This document shows, piece by piece, positions 26,234-33,720 of a DNA stretch of 64,000 nucleotides (its first letter is position 1; every line of letters begins with the position of its first letter). The notes under the pieces were generated by a model, which searched no databases, was not told the origin of the DNA, and was given only the letters and a program-made list of their open reading frames with translations. The stretch comes from Firm-04 sp946413695 (lineage in GTDB: Bacteria > Bacillota > Clostridia > Oscillospirales > Ruminococcaceae). A program made the translations under genes and the position numbers. The stretch is taken from the NCBI GenBank assembly GCA_946413695.1, contig CAMKLV010000002.1, forward strand, positions 43,506-107,505, written 5' to 3'.

Positions 26234-26824
26234 TCATTGATTCTCATAGGTTTTTAGGATATTTTCCGCAGCAGTCCGCTTGGAGATGCGCTGATTCATC
26301 GCCTGCTGCTCAATATATTTATGCGCCTGCTCCTCGGTCATGCCGAGATAGCGGATCAGCGCATACTTTGCACGGTTGACAATGCGCAGGTCGATCAGCT
26401 TGATCTGCAGGCGCTGATTTTCCTGCGAGACAGTCTGCAGCCGTGCATAGGCAGACGCCGCATCATAGAGCGCCTGATGAAAGGAACTGTGTGGGAACGG
26501 TCTGCCAAGGACAAAAATGCCCGTCGGTTCCAGCGATTGCCGGAATTCCGTCTCCTGCTCATTCTTCACCACGGCAATGACAGATGCCGTCATGTTCTCT
26601 GCAAGATCGCTCGCCAGCTCAGTGCCGCACTCATCCGCCAGCGGGATATTGATGACAACGATTGCGCAGCGATTGCCCATCATTTTTTGGCGTGCTTCTG
26701 TACAGGAATCCGCTCCGCCCGAAACGGTAAAATCACCATCCGGCAGATTATCCCGTACATAGCGGTGAAAAATCTGATTCGAGGAAATGACGAAAACCTC
26801 TTTCTGTTCAAAGCGCGTCAGCAT
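26234..26824 (-). CDS. ANTAR-domain RNA-binding regulator with degenerate receiver
   Basis: This 196-residue protein has a receiver-like fold (about 8-125), a short coiled coil (about 128-145) and a C-terminal ANTAR domain (about 139-193) with NRAKYALIRYLGMTEEQAHK and NQRISKRTAAENIL. ANTAR proteins bind paired hexaloop hairpins and block terminators. The receiver has Asn-59 where the phosphorylated Asp should be, Ser-14/Ser-15 in place of the acidic pair, and Arg-108 (GRPF) in place of the conserved Lys, so canonical phosphorylation is unlikely. The gene starts 6 nt after the type I GS stop (ribosome site GGAG) and ends before the type III GS promoter, which makes GS leaders its natural targets. 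Confidence 0.88.
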   Translation of the reverse strand: MLTRFEQKEVFVISSNQIFHRYVRDNLPDGDFTVSGGADSCTEARQKMMGNRCAIVVINIPLADECGTELASDLAENMTASVIAVVKNEQETEFRQSLEPTGIFVLGRPFPHSSFHQALYDAASAYARLQTVSQENQRLQIKLIDLRIVNRAKYALIRYLGMTEEQAHKYIEQQAMNQRISKRTAAENILKTYENQ

Positions 26825-26830
26825 AGCCGG

Positions 26831-28057
26831 TCACTCCGTGTAAGCTGCAAAAAGATGCGCCGGCAGCACCTGCTGCATGAATGCACTCTCCTTCATCAGC
26901 TGCTTTGCTGCCTGCAGATCAGCCGGCAGTGCCGGATACTGCGCCGCAAGCGCGGCAGGTGCATCCAGCAGATTTTCATTGCACGAAGGAGGCGGCGTCA
27001 GATTGCGGAGAATGCCGTCCAGACCGGCACGCATCACCAGTGCAAACGCGAGATACGGATTCGCAGACGCATCCGGCGAACGGAGCTCCATGCGCTGATG
27101 CGATACATCTGCGGCAGGAATGCGGATCAGCTGCGAGCGGTTGTTCGGAGACCACGAAACGCGGTTCGGTGCTTTGTCTCTGCCGAGACGCGCATAGGAG
27201 CTTTCCAGCGGATTCAGCACAGCCGTCATCTCCGGCGTGTGTGCAAGAACGCCCGCCATGAACGCCTGAAACAGCGATTCGTTCACATCGGCGCGGACAT
27301 CCGCCTGCGTCAGCGAACAGTTGATGTGAAAGCCGTTACCAGCCTCCTGTTCGAGCGGCTTCGGCGCAAACGATGCCCAGAGCCCGTTCCGTGCCGCAAC
27401 CGTGCTGACAACCTGCTTGAACGTCACGACATGGTCCGCGGCACTGAGCGCATTGCTATAGCGAAAATCAATTTCATTTTGTCCCGGTCCCTGCTCGTGA
27501 TGCGAGCGCTCCGGCTGAATGCCCATTGTCTCAAGCGTCTGACAAATCTCTCTGCGGACATTCTCGCCGCCGTCTGCAGGCGCAATATCAAAATATCCGC
27601 CGCGGTCGAGCGGGGTATCCGTCGGGGCGCCGTTTTCATCCAGCTTGAACAGATAAAACTCGCATTCTGCGCCGATATCACAGCGCAGTCCGTGCTCTGC
27701 AAGCAGACGCTCGGTATCCGCGAGAAAACGGCGGCAGTCCGCAGAAAAAGGCGAGCCGTCCGGATTGCGGATCTCGCAGAAGAACCGCGCCACGCCTCCT
27801 CTCGAGGGACGCCACGGCAGCAGCGTCATCGTATGGGGATCGGGAAACAGAAACAGATCGGAGTGCGAGGGATCGCGGAATCCTGCAATCGAGGAGGCAT
27901 CAAACGCGATGCCCTGTTCAAAGGCACGTTCCAGCTCGGATGCCTGCACGGAAATATTCTTCTGCACGCCGAACACATCACAAAATGCAAGGCGCACAAA
28001 CTTGATATCACTGCTTTCGATCAGCTCCGCTGCATCGCGCTGCGAAACACTCAGCAT
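26831..28057 (-). CDS. glnA: Glutamine synthetase type I, short form
   Basis: This is a second glutamine synthetase, of the dodecameric GSI family. The 408-residue protein shows FDASSIAGF, GAECEFYLFKLDENG, the ATP/glutamate-site SHHEQGPGQNEIDF, NGFHINCSL, NRSQLIRIPAA and MELRSPDASANPYLAFALV. It is about 35 residues shorter than typical GSI-alpha (about 444), with the loss mostly around the active-site loop region and C-terminal part. No adenylylation-site NLY-type motif was found. The ATG at 28057 has AAAGGATG upstream. Read-through frames to 28249 only cross the MITE-like element. It precedes the ANTAR gene by 6 nt. Confidence 0.88.
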   Translation of the reverse strand: MLSVSQRDAAELIESSDIKFVRLAFCDVFGVQKNISVQASELERAFEQGIAFDASSIAGFRDPSHSDLFLFPDPHTMTLLPWRPSRGGVARFFCEIRNPDGSPFSADCRRFLADTERLLAEHGLRCDIGAECEFYLFKLDENGAPTDTPLDRGGYFDIAPADGGENVRREICQTLETMGIQPERSHHEQGPGQNEIDFRYSNALSAADHVVTFKQVVSTVAARNGLWASFAPKPLEQEAGNGFHINCSLTQADVRADVNESLFQAFMAGVLAHTPEMTAVLNPLESSYARLGRDKAPNRVSWSPNNRSQLIRIPAADVSHQRMELRSPDASANPYLAFALVMRAGLDGILRNLTPPPSCNENLLDAPAALAAQYPALPADLQAAKQLMKESAFMQQVLPAHLFAAYTE

Positions 28058-28083
28058 GAAATCACATCCTTTCTTATTGCTCC

Positions 28084-28245
28084 TATTGATGTCCCAATGA
28101 AATCTTGAAGAATAGATGCGCAGGATTTTTGTCATGAGACAAGGCAGAAAGCCGCCGCCTTGCTGACGCAAGGCAAGGATTTCTAACGCAGTATCATGGC
28201 AAAAAGACAAGCAGATATCTTCAAGAGATAGTTGGGACATCAATA
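28084..28245. mobile_element. MITE-like palindromic element with TA duplication
   Basis: About 160 bp lie between inverted repeats ATTGATGTCCCAA (28085-28097) and TTGGGACATCAAT (28232-28244). The repeats continue as imperfect inverted matches (TCTTGAAGA, TTTTTGNCATGA, AGAAA, GCCTTGC) to a central hairpin, CCTTGC-TGAC-GCAAGG. Both outer ends carry TA (28084-28085 and 28244-28245), as expected for IS630/Tc1-type target duplication. No transposase is encoded. It lies between the type I GS promoter, whose -10 box abuts the right end, and the GS start codon, so it forms most of that mRNA's leader. No second copy was seen in the window. Confidence 0.6.
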
Positions 28246-28274
28246 TCATACCACATGCTGCGGCTGCTTGTCAA
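28245..28274 (-). promoter_or_regulatory. Promoter of type I GS-ANTAR
   Basis: On the minus strand TTGACA (28274-28269) and TATGAT (28250-28245) are 18 nt apart. The -35 box overlaps the purF stop codon and the -10 box touches the end of the MITE-like element. The leader is about 185 nt and shows no terminator of the kind found before the type III GS. Confidence 0.8.
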
Positions 28275-29689
28275 CCGTGAATTTTGCGTTCAAAGCGGTC
28301 TTTCGATTCGTCCTGCTCGATTGCCGTCGGATAATCGCCGGTGAAGCATGCGGTACAGATTCCATCCGATTCTGAAAGCTCCGGCAGCGCCTCAAGCGGC
28401 AGAAAACCGAGCGAATCCGCGCCGATCATCTGCGCGATCTCCGCAACGGTGTGGTGATTGGCAATCAGGTTTTCTTCGGAATCAATATCCGTGCCGTAAT
28501 AGCAGGGATGCAGAAACGGCGGTGCGGAAATACGCATATGGATTTCGGCTGCACCGGCTTCACGCAGCAGACTGACAATGCGGCGGCTTGTGGTGCCGCG
28601 GACGATTGAATCGTCGATCAGCACAATGCGCCTGCCCGCGACCGTCTCACGGATTGCGCTCAGTTTGAGCTGCACGCCGCTGTCCCGCTCGGACTGCGAC
28701 GGCGCGATGAAAGTCCGCCCGATGTACTTGTTTTTGATGAGCCCGATGCCGTACGGAATGCCCGATGCTTCTGCGAATCCGAGCGCGGCATCCAGTCCGG
28801 AATCCGGCACGCCGATAACAACATCCGCTTCCGCCGGATGTGCGGCAGCGAGCAGAGCGCCCGCTTTTTTGCGCGCCGCATGAACGGAAACGCCGTCCAG
28901 AACCGAATCAGGGCGGGCAAAATAGATATACTCAAAAATGCAGATGCGCTTCGGTGCGCCTGCCGCATATCTGCGGTCGGACTGCATCTGTCCGTCCGGC
29001 GTCAGAATGATCATTTCGCCCGGCTCCACATCCCGCAGGAACTTTGCACCGACAGCACTGAGCGCGCAGCTTTCCGAGGCAAGCACAAAGCAGCCGTCAG
29101 CCCTTCTGCCGATGCAGAGCGGACGGAACCCGTGCGGGTCACGCACCGCAATCAGCTTTTGCGCGGACATGATAATCAGCGAAAAAGCGCCCTCCAGCTG
29201 CGGAACCGCAAGACGCACGGCATCCTCGATTGAATCGGTCCGGAGCCGTGCCTGTGTGATCAGATATGCAATAATCTCGGTGTCGCTCGTTGTGTGGAAG
29301 ATTGCGCCGCGCTGTTCCAGCACGCTGCGCAGACGTCCCGCATTGCTGAGGTTGCCGTTATGGACAAGCGCCATTTTGCCCTTGTGGTGATTGACCTCCA
29401 TCGGCTGACAGTTGCGCCGCTGACTGCCGCCGGTTGTGCCGTAGCGCGTGTGTCCGACCGCGATGGTTCCCTGCGGAAATCCCGCGAGCACCTGCGGCGG
29501 AAACACATGATCGACAAGCCCAAGATCCTTGTGCGTGGTGAACACGCCGTCATCGTTGACGGTGATGCCTGCGCCCTCCTGCCCGCGGTGCTGCAGCGCA
29601 AACAGTCCGCAGTATGTCAGGTGTGCAAGGTCTTTGGGCTGCGGCGACATCATGCCGAACACGCCGCATTCTTCATGTAAACTCCCCAT
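28271..29689 (-). CDS. purF: Amidophosphoribosyltransferase
   Basis: PurF transfers the glutamine amide to PRPP, the first step of purine synthesis. The 472-residue protein starts MGSLHEECGVFG. Cys-8 is the N-terminal nucleophile exposed after removal of a 7-residue propeptide. The class II amidotransferase motifs LQHRGQEGAGI and VGHTRYGTTGG and the PRTase loop VLIDDSIVRGTTSRRIV are present. Cysteines near the C-terminus (CTACFTGDYP) fit the Fe-S type of Bacillus PurF. The start is 1 nt past the pyrG stop (TGATATG), suggesting coupling. Confidence 0.95.
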   Translation of the reverse strand: MGSLHEECGVFGMMSPQPKDLAHLTYCGLFALQHRGQEGAGITVNDDGVFTTHKDLGLVDHVFPPQVLAGFPQGTIAVGHTRYGTTGGSQRRNCQPMEVNHHKGKMALVHNGNLSNAGRLRSVLEQRGAIFHTTSDTEIIAYLITQARLRTDSIEDAVRLAVPQLEGAFSLIIMSAQKLIAVRDPHGFRPLCIGRRADGCFVLASESCALSAVGAKFLRDVEPGEMIILTPDGQMQSDRRYAAGAPKRICIFEYIYFARPDSVLDGVSVHAARKKAGALLAAAHPAEADVVIGVPDSGLDAALGFAEASGIPYGIGLIKNKYIGRTFIAPSQSERDSGVQLKLSAIRETVAGRRIVLIDDSIVRGTTSRRIVSLLREAGAAEIHMRISAPPFLHPCYYGTDIDSEENLIANHHTVAEIAQMIGADSLGFLPLEALPELSESDGICTACFTGDYPTAIEQDESKDRFERKIHG

Positions 29690-29690
29690 A

Positions 29691-31289
29691 TCAAGCACCC
29701 ATTGACGCCGCGACCAGACCGACAAACAGTGGATGCGGCTTGTTCGGACGGCTCTTGAATTCCGGATGATACTGCACGCCGACATAGAACGGCAGCTCCG
29801 TCAGTTCAACTGTCTCGACAAGATTGCCGTCCGGCGAGGTGCCGCTGATGCAAAGCCCCGCTGTGGTCAGTGCATCGCGGAATGCATTGTTGAATTCATA
29901 GCGGTGACGGTGCCGCTCTGCGATATGCGGCTGTTTGTAGCAGCGCATCATTGTGGTGTCCGGCGCGATCACGCAGGGATAGCTGCCGAGCCGGAGCGTG
30001 CCGCCCTTGTCAATCGTCTCGTATTGCCCGTCCATGAAATCAATGACCTTGTGCGGGCATTCCGGCGCAAATTCACCAGAATGCGCGTCGGGGAGATTTG
30101 CCATATGCCGCGCAAATTCGATCACCGCGATCTGCATGCCGAGGCAAATGCCGAGGAACGGCTTTCTGCTGCTGCGCGCGTATTCTGCGGCAGCGATCAT
30201 GCCCTCGATGCCGCGCTCGCCGAATCCGCCGGGAATCAGAATGCCGTCAGCTGCTCCGAGCATTTCTGCGTCGTTCTCCCGCGTGATCTGCTCCGAGTCG
30301 ATCCAGTCGATCTGCACATCCGCGCCGAGCTGATAGCCCGCGTGATGCAGCGCCTCCGCAACGGAAAGATAGGCATCATGCAGCTGCACATATTTGCCGA
30401 CCAGCCCGATTGTGACCTTTCTGCGCGGCTCGCGAATCCGTTTGCAGAGCGCCTGCCATTCGGTGAGATCGGGCGGCGGTGTCTGCAGATTGAGCTCGCG
30501 GCAGACAATGCCCGAAAGATTTGCATTCTCCAGCATCAGCGGCGCTTCATAGAGATTCGGCAGCGTGAGATTCTCAATGACGCAATCCGGCTTGACATTG
30601 CAGAAATGCGCGATTTTCGTGAAAACGCTCTGGTCTGTGATCGGTTCATCGGAGCGCAGCACAATGATATCCGGCGAAATGCCGAAGCCCTGCAGTTCCT
30701 TGACAGAGTGCTGCGTCGGCTTGGATTTGTGCTCCCCCGAAGCTTTCAGATACGGCACCAGCGTCACATGGATATAGAGCGTATTCTCGCGCCCGACCTC
30801 GTGTCCGAGCTGCCGGATTGCCTCCAGAAACGGCTGGCTTTCGATATCGCCCGTGGTGCCGCCGATCTCCGTGATGACCACATCCGCATTGCCGCGCTCG
30901 CCGACGCTGTAGATAAAATGCTTGATCTCATCCGTGATATGCGGGATGATCTGCACGGTGCGCCCGAGATATTCGCCGCGGCGCTCCTTCTGCAGCACAT
31001 TTGCATAGACCTTGCCGGTTGTCAGATTGGAAAAGCGGTTTAAGTCCTCGTCGATGAAGCGCTCATAGTGTCCGAGGTCGAGATCGGTCTCCGCGCCGTC
31101 CTCGGTCACATAGACCTCGCCGTGCTGATAGGGGCTCATCGTGCCGGGATCGACGTTGATATAGGGGTCGAGCTTCTGCGCGGCGACCTTCAGTCCCCGG
31201 CTTTTGAGCAGCCTGCCGAGCGATGCCGCCGTAATGCCCTTGCCGAGTCCCGAGACAACACCGCCCGTCACGAAAATATACTTTGTCAT
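29691..31289 (-). CDS. pyrG: CTP synthase
   Basis: PyrG aminates UTP to CTP with glutamine. The 532-residue protein has the synthase N-terminus KYIFVTGGVVSGLGKGITAA, the KLDPYINVDPGTMSPYQHGE segment, and a C-terminal class I amidotransferase domain with LGICLGMQ and the His-Pro-Glu in VQYHPEFKSRP. It follows the GXGXG glutamate-synthase gene by 14 nt and precedes purF by 1 nt, so it belongs to the glutamate synthase transcript. Leading ribosome site: GGGGGGCGGAG. Confidence 0.96.
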   Translation of the reverse strand: MTKYIFVTGGVVSGLGKGITAASLGRLLKSRGLKVAAQKLDPYINVDPGTMSPYQHGEVYVTEDGAETDLDLGHYERFIDEDLNRFSNLTTGKVYANVLQKERRGEYLGRTVQIIPHITDEIKHFIYSVGERGNADVVITEIGGTTGDIESQPFLEAIRQLGHEVGRENTLYIHVTLVPYLKASGEHKSKPTQHSVKELQGFGISPDIIVLRSDEPITDQSVFTKIAHFCNVKPDCVIENLTLPNLYEAPLMLENANLSGIVCRELNLQTPPPDLTEWQALCKRIREPRRKVTIGLVGKYVQLHDAYLSVAEALHHAGYQLGADVQIDWIDSEQITRENDAEMLGAADGILIPGGFGERGIEGMIAAAEYARSSRKPFLGICLGMQIAVIEFARHMANLPDAHSGEFAPECPHKVIDFMDGQYETIDKGGTLRLGSYPCVIAPDTTMMRCYKQPHIAERHRHRYEFNNAFRDALTTAGLCISGTSPDGNLVETVELTELPFYVGVQYHPEFKSRPNKPHPLFVGLVAASMGA

Positions 31290-31303
31290 GCACTCCGCCC
31301 CCC

Positions 31304-32026
31304 TTAGTTTGCAACGTACATCTGCTTGTAGGGATTGCCGCTGTCCGGCGTTACAAGCGTGAATTCCGCATTCAGAATCTCATCGGGATCGCCGCCGAAG
31401 TGCTCGCAGTATTCCTCGACATACTGCCGGATCTCCGCAAGCTCCTCCGCAGAGGCAGCGCGGTGATGCACCTGATGCGGGAAGTGGATGCCCGCGCAGT
31501 CCGAGCGCAGGAACAGCTTGCCGCCGTGCATTCCTGTACACGGAAAATTGCTGACGATCGGGCGCTCACCGCCGGAGAGCCCCAGCACGATGATGATGCC
31601 GCCCGCCTGATATTCGCCGAGAAAGCTGCCGGTGCGTCCGCCGATCACCATGACCGGCACTTTATCCTGATACGCCTTCATGTGGATGCCCGCGCGGTAT
31701 CCCGCATTGCCCTGCACAAAGATTCTGCCGCCGCGCATTGCGTAGCCTGCCGCATCGCCGATGTTGCCGTGCACGATGATCTTGCCCTCGTTCATCGTGT
31801 CGCCGACGGCATCCTGCGCGTTGCCGAAGGTCTCGATCACAGAGCCGTTGAGATAAGCACCGAGCGCATTGCCCGCAATGCCGCGGATGCGTACATATTT
31901 GCCGTTTGTACCCGCTGCTAGAAAGCGCTGCCCGATGCAGCCCGTCAGCGTGATTTCGCTGTCCGCGGTCTGCCGCATCTGCTCATTGACCTCGGAAAAT
32001 CCCATCTCCGATACATTCAGTTCCAT
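31304..32026 (-). CDS. Glutamate synthase GXGXG (alpha C-terminal) subunit
   Basis: This 240-residue protein is the right-handed beta-helix domain that forms the C-terminus of bacterial GltB, here a separate gene as in archaeal-type glutamate synthases. Repeats of the GxxGxxxG type are clear: GIAGNALGAYLNG, GNAQDAVGDTMNEG, GNIGDAAGYAMRGG, GNAGYRAG and GGRTGSFLGEYQAGG. It starts directly after the oxidoreductase gene and is the last gltS piece before pyrG. It helps channel ammonia between the amidotransferase and FMN sites. Confidence 0.92.
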   Translation of the reverse strand: MELNVSEMGFSEVNEQMRQTADSEITLTGCIGQRFLAAGTNGKYVRIRGIAGNALGAYLNGSVIETFGNAQDAVGDTMNEGKIIVHGNIGDAAGYAMRGGRIFVQGNAGYRAGIHMKAYQDKVPVMVIGGRTGSFLGEYQAGGIIIVLGLSGGERPIVSNFPCTGMHGGKLFLRSDCAGIHFPHQVHHRAASAEELAEIRQYVEEYCEHFGGDPDEILNAEFTLVTPDSGNPYKQMYVAN

Positions 32027-33265
32027 TCAGACCACTCCTTTCAGCACTTTGTCGCGGTATGCGCTGCCCATTGCAGCAAGCTGCGGCTCGATTTTCAGGC
32101 GCGCAAAATCCACGGTGGAAAGCGGCGTCTGATTGCGGATCAGCGCGGTGTAGATTCCGGTGCGGTGCATGTGCCCGATCAGCATAAAGCCGGTGAGCCG
32201 GTCATCCTTGAGAAAGAGTCGCTTGATATGGTTTTCGTCCGCTTCTTCGTACATTTCGCAGCCCTCCGGCGCAGAGCCCGCCGTATGGCAGTGCAGCCCG
32301 AAAAAGCCGATGCTGTTCATCGGGACGGCATTGTCAAACACCGCAGCACCGCCCGCCATATTGACGCCCGCAGTATGCCCCTGCATATAGGCATTCGGCA
32401 TCAGCGCCATGACCTTGACCGTGTCGGACGAGATATCGTGATACTCCGTGCAGTCGCCCGCAGCATACACATCCGGCAGCGAGGTTCTGCATGCATCATC
32501 GACGAGAATGCCGCGGTTGACTGTTCCGCCCGCATCCTTGATCAGCGCCGTATTCGCACGGACACCGACCGCGAGCACGAGTACATCAAACCCGATTTGT
32601 TCGCCGTTCTGCATCACCGCCATATTGCCCCTGAATTCCTTGGCGCTGTTGCCGAGCAGGAATGCAATGCCGTTTGCTTCGAGATGCTTCTGCATCATGG
32701 CGGCGCAGGTATCATCGAGAATCGAGGAGAGCACGCGCGGCGCAAGGTCGCAGACCGTGATCTGCTGCACACGCCCGTGCAGACCCTCTGCGCATTTCAG
32801 CCCGATCAGTCCCGCGCCGATGATCAGCACGCGGCTTTCCGGCGTGATTGCTTTTTCCAGCGCAAGCGTATCATCAATCGTCATGAAGCTGAATTTGTTT
32901 TGCACGGTATCGAGTCCCTGCATCGGCGGGATAAACGGCGCGGAGCCCGTTGCATTGCAGAGCGCATCAAAGGGCAGTGTCTCGCCGGTGTTCAAAGTGA
33001 TCTGGCGCGTATTTGCGTCGATTTTCTCCGCCGTTTTGCCGTAGAGCACCGTGACGCCGTTCTCCGCATAGAAGGTCGGTGTGCGGTAGTTCATGCGCTC
33101 GAGATCGGTTTTCTGCTCGAGATAATAGGAGATCAGCGGGCGGCAGTAGACCGGATGCTGCTCCGCGGAAACAACGGTAATGGCGCTCTCCGTATCGACA
33201 GAGCGGATGCCTTCGATACATCCGGCTGCAGCAACACCATTGCCGATAATTACATAGTGTTTCAT
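32027..33265 (-). CDS. FAD/NAD(P)-dependent oxidoreductase of the glutamate synthase operon
   Basis: This 412-residue pyridine-nucleotide-disulfide-family flavoprotein has an N-terminal FAD site (VIIGNGVAAAGCIEGI), a second Rossmann site (RVLIIGAGLIGLKCAEGLHG) and the FAD-binding VYAAGDCTEY. It resembles NADH:rubredoxin/nitrite reductase-type oxidoreductases and probably passes electrons from NAD(P)H through the neighbouring ferredoxin to the FMN subunit. It overlaps the ferredoxin gene by 4 nt. Confidence 0.88.
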   Translation of the reverse strand: MKHYVIIGNGVAAAGCIEGIRSVDTESAITVVSAEQHPVYCRPLISYYLEQKTDLERMNYRTPTFYAENGVTVLYGKTAEKIDANTRQITLNTGETLPFDALCNATGSAPFIPPMQGLDTVQNKFSFMTIDDTLALEKAITPESRVLIIGAGLIGLKCAEGLHGRVQQITVCDLAPRVLSSILDDTCAAMMQKHLEANGIAFLLGNSAKEFRGNMAVMQNGEQIGFDVLVLAVGVRANTALIKDAGGTVNRGILVDDACRTSLPDVYAAGDCTEYHDISSDTVKVMALMPNAYMQGHTAGVNMAGGAAVFDNAVPMNSIGFFGLHCHTAGSAPEGCEMYEEADENHIKRLFLKDDRLTGFMLIGHMHRTGIYTALIRNQTPLSTVDFARLKIEPQLAAMGSAYRDKVLKGVV

Positions 33266-33705
33266 TCCGCTGCCCCCCTATCCTCATAGACAATCGCGCC
33301 GTTCGGACATCCCTTGACACAGGCAGGCGCACCGCATGTATTCTTCATGCACAGCTCACATTTCTGCGCAATGCCGCTGCCGTCCTCGACAACCGCGCCG
33401 TAGGGGCAGACCAGCACACAGGTCAGACATCCGACGCATTTGCTGTGGTCGATTTCGATTACGCCGTCCTTTTTGGAGAGCGCACCCGCGATGCAGCTCT
33501 TGACACAGACCGGATCGGTGCAGTGGCGGCAGGAGACCGCGTAGGTCACGCCGTTTTCATCGGTCTCGACCTGAATGCGCGGATAGATCGGCTTGTCACG
33601 CAGCGCCTTGACCATGTCCGTCAGACCGGAATTGGCAAACGCGCAGTTATATTCACACAAATGGCACCCGAGGCACCATTCTTCTTTCACATAGATTCGT
33701 TTCAT
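33262..33705 (-). CDS. 4Fe-4S ferredoxin-type electron-transfer protein
   Basis: This 147-residue protein has several cysteine clusters: CLGCHLCEYNC near the start, CRHCTDPVCVKSC, CVGCLTCVLVC and CELCMKNTCGAPAC. They indicate about four 4Fe-4S clusters of the HycB/DMSO-reductase-B type. Its place between the FMN-synthase and the flavoprotein genes fits an electron link between them. It overlaps the flavoprotein gene by 4 nt. Confidence 0.9.
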   Translation of the reverse strand: MKRIYVKEEWCLGCHLCEYNCAFANSGLTDMVKALRDKPIYPRIQVETDENGVTYAVSCRHCTDPVCVKSCIAGALSKKDGVIEIDHSKCVGCLTCVLVCPYGAVVEDGSGIAQKCELCMKNTCGAPACVKGCPNGAIVYEDRGAAE

Positions 33706-33720
33706 CTTTCACACCCCGCC

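Noticed and set aside
28058..28249. An N-terminal extension of the type I GS to 28249
   Set aside because: It crosses the MITE-like element, has no GS similarity, and the ATG at 28057 has a proper ribosome site.
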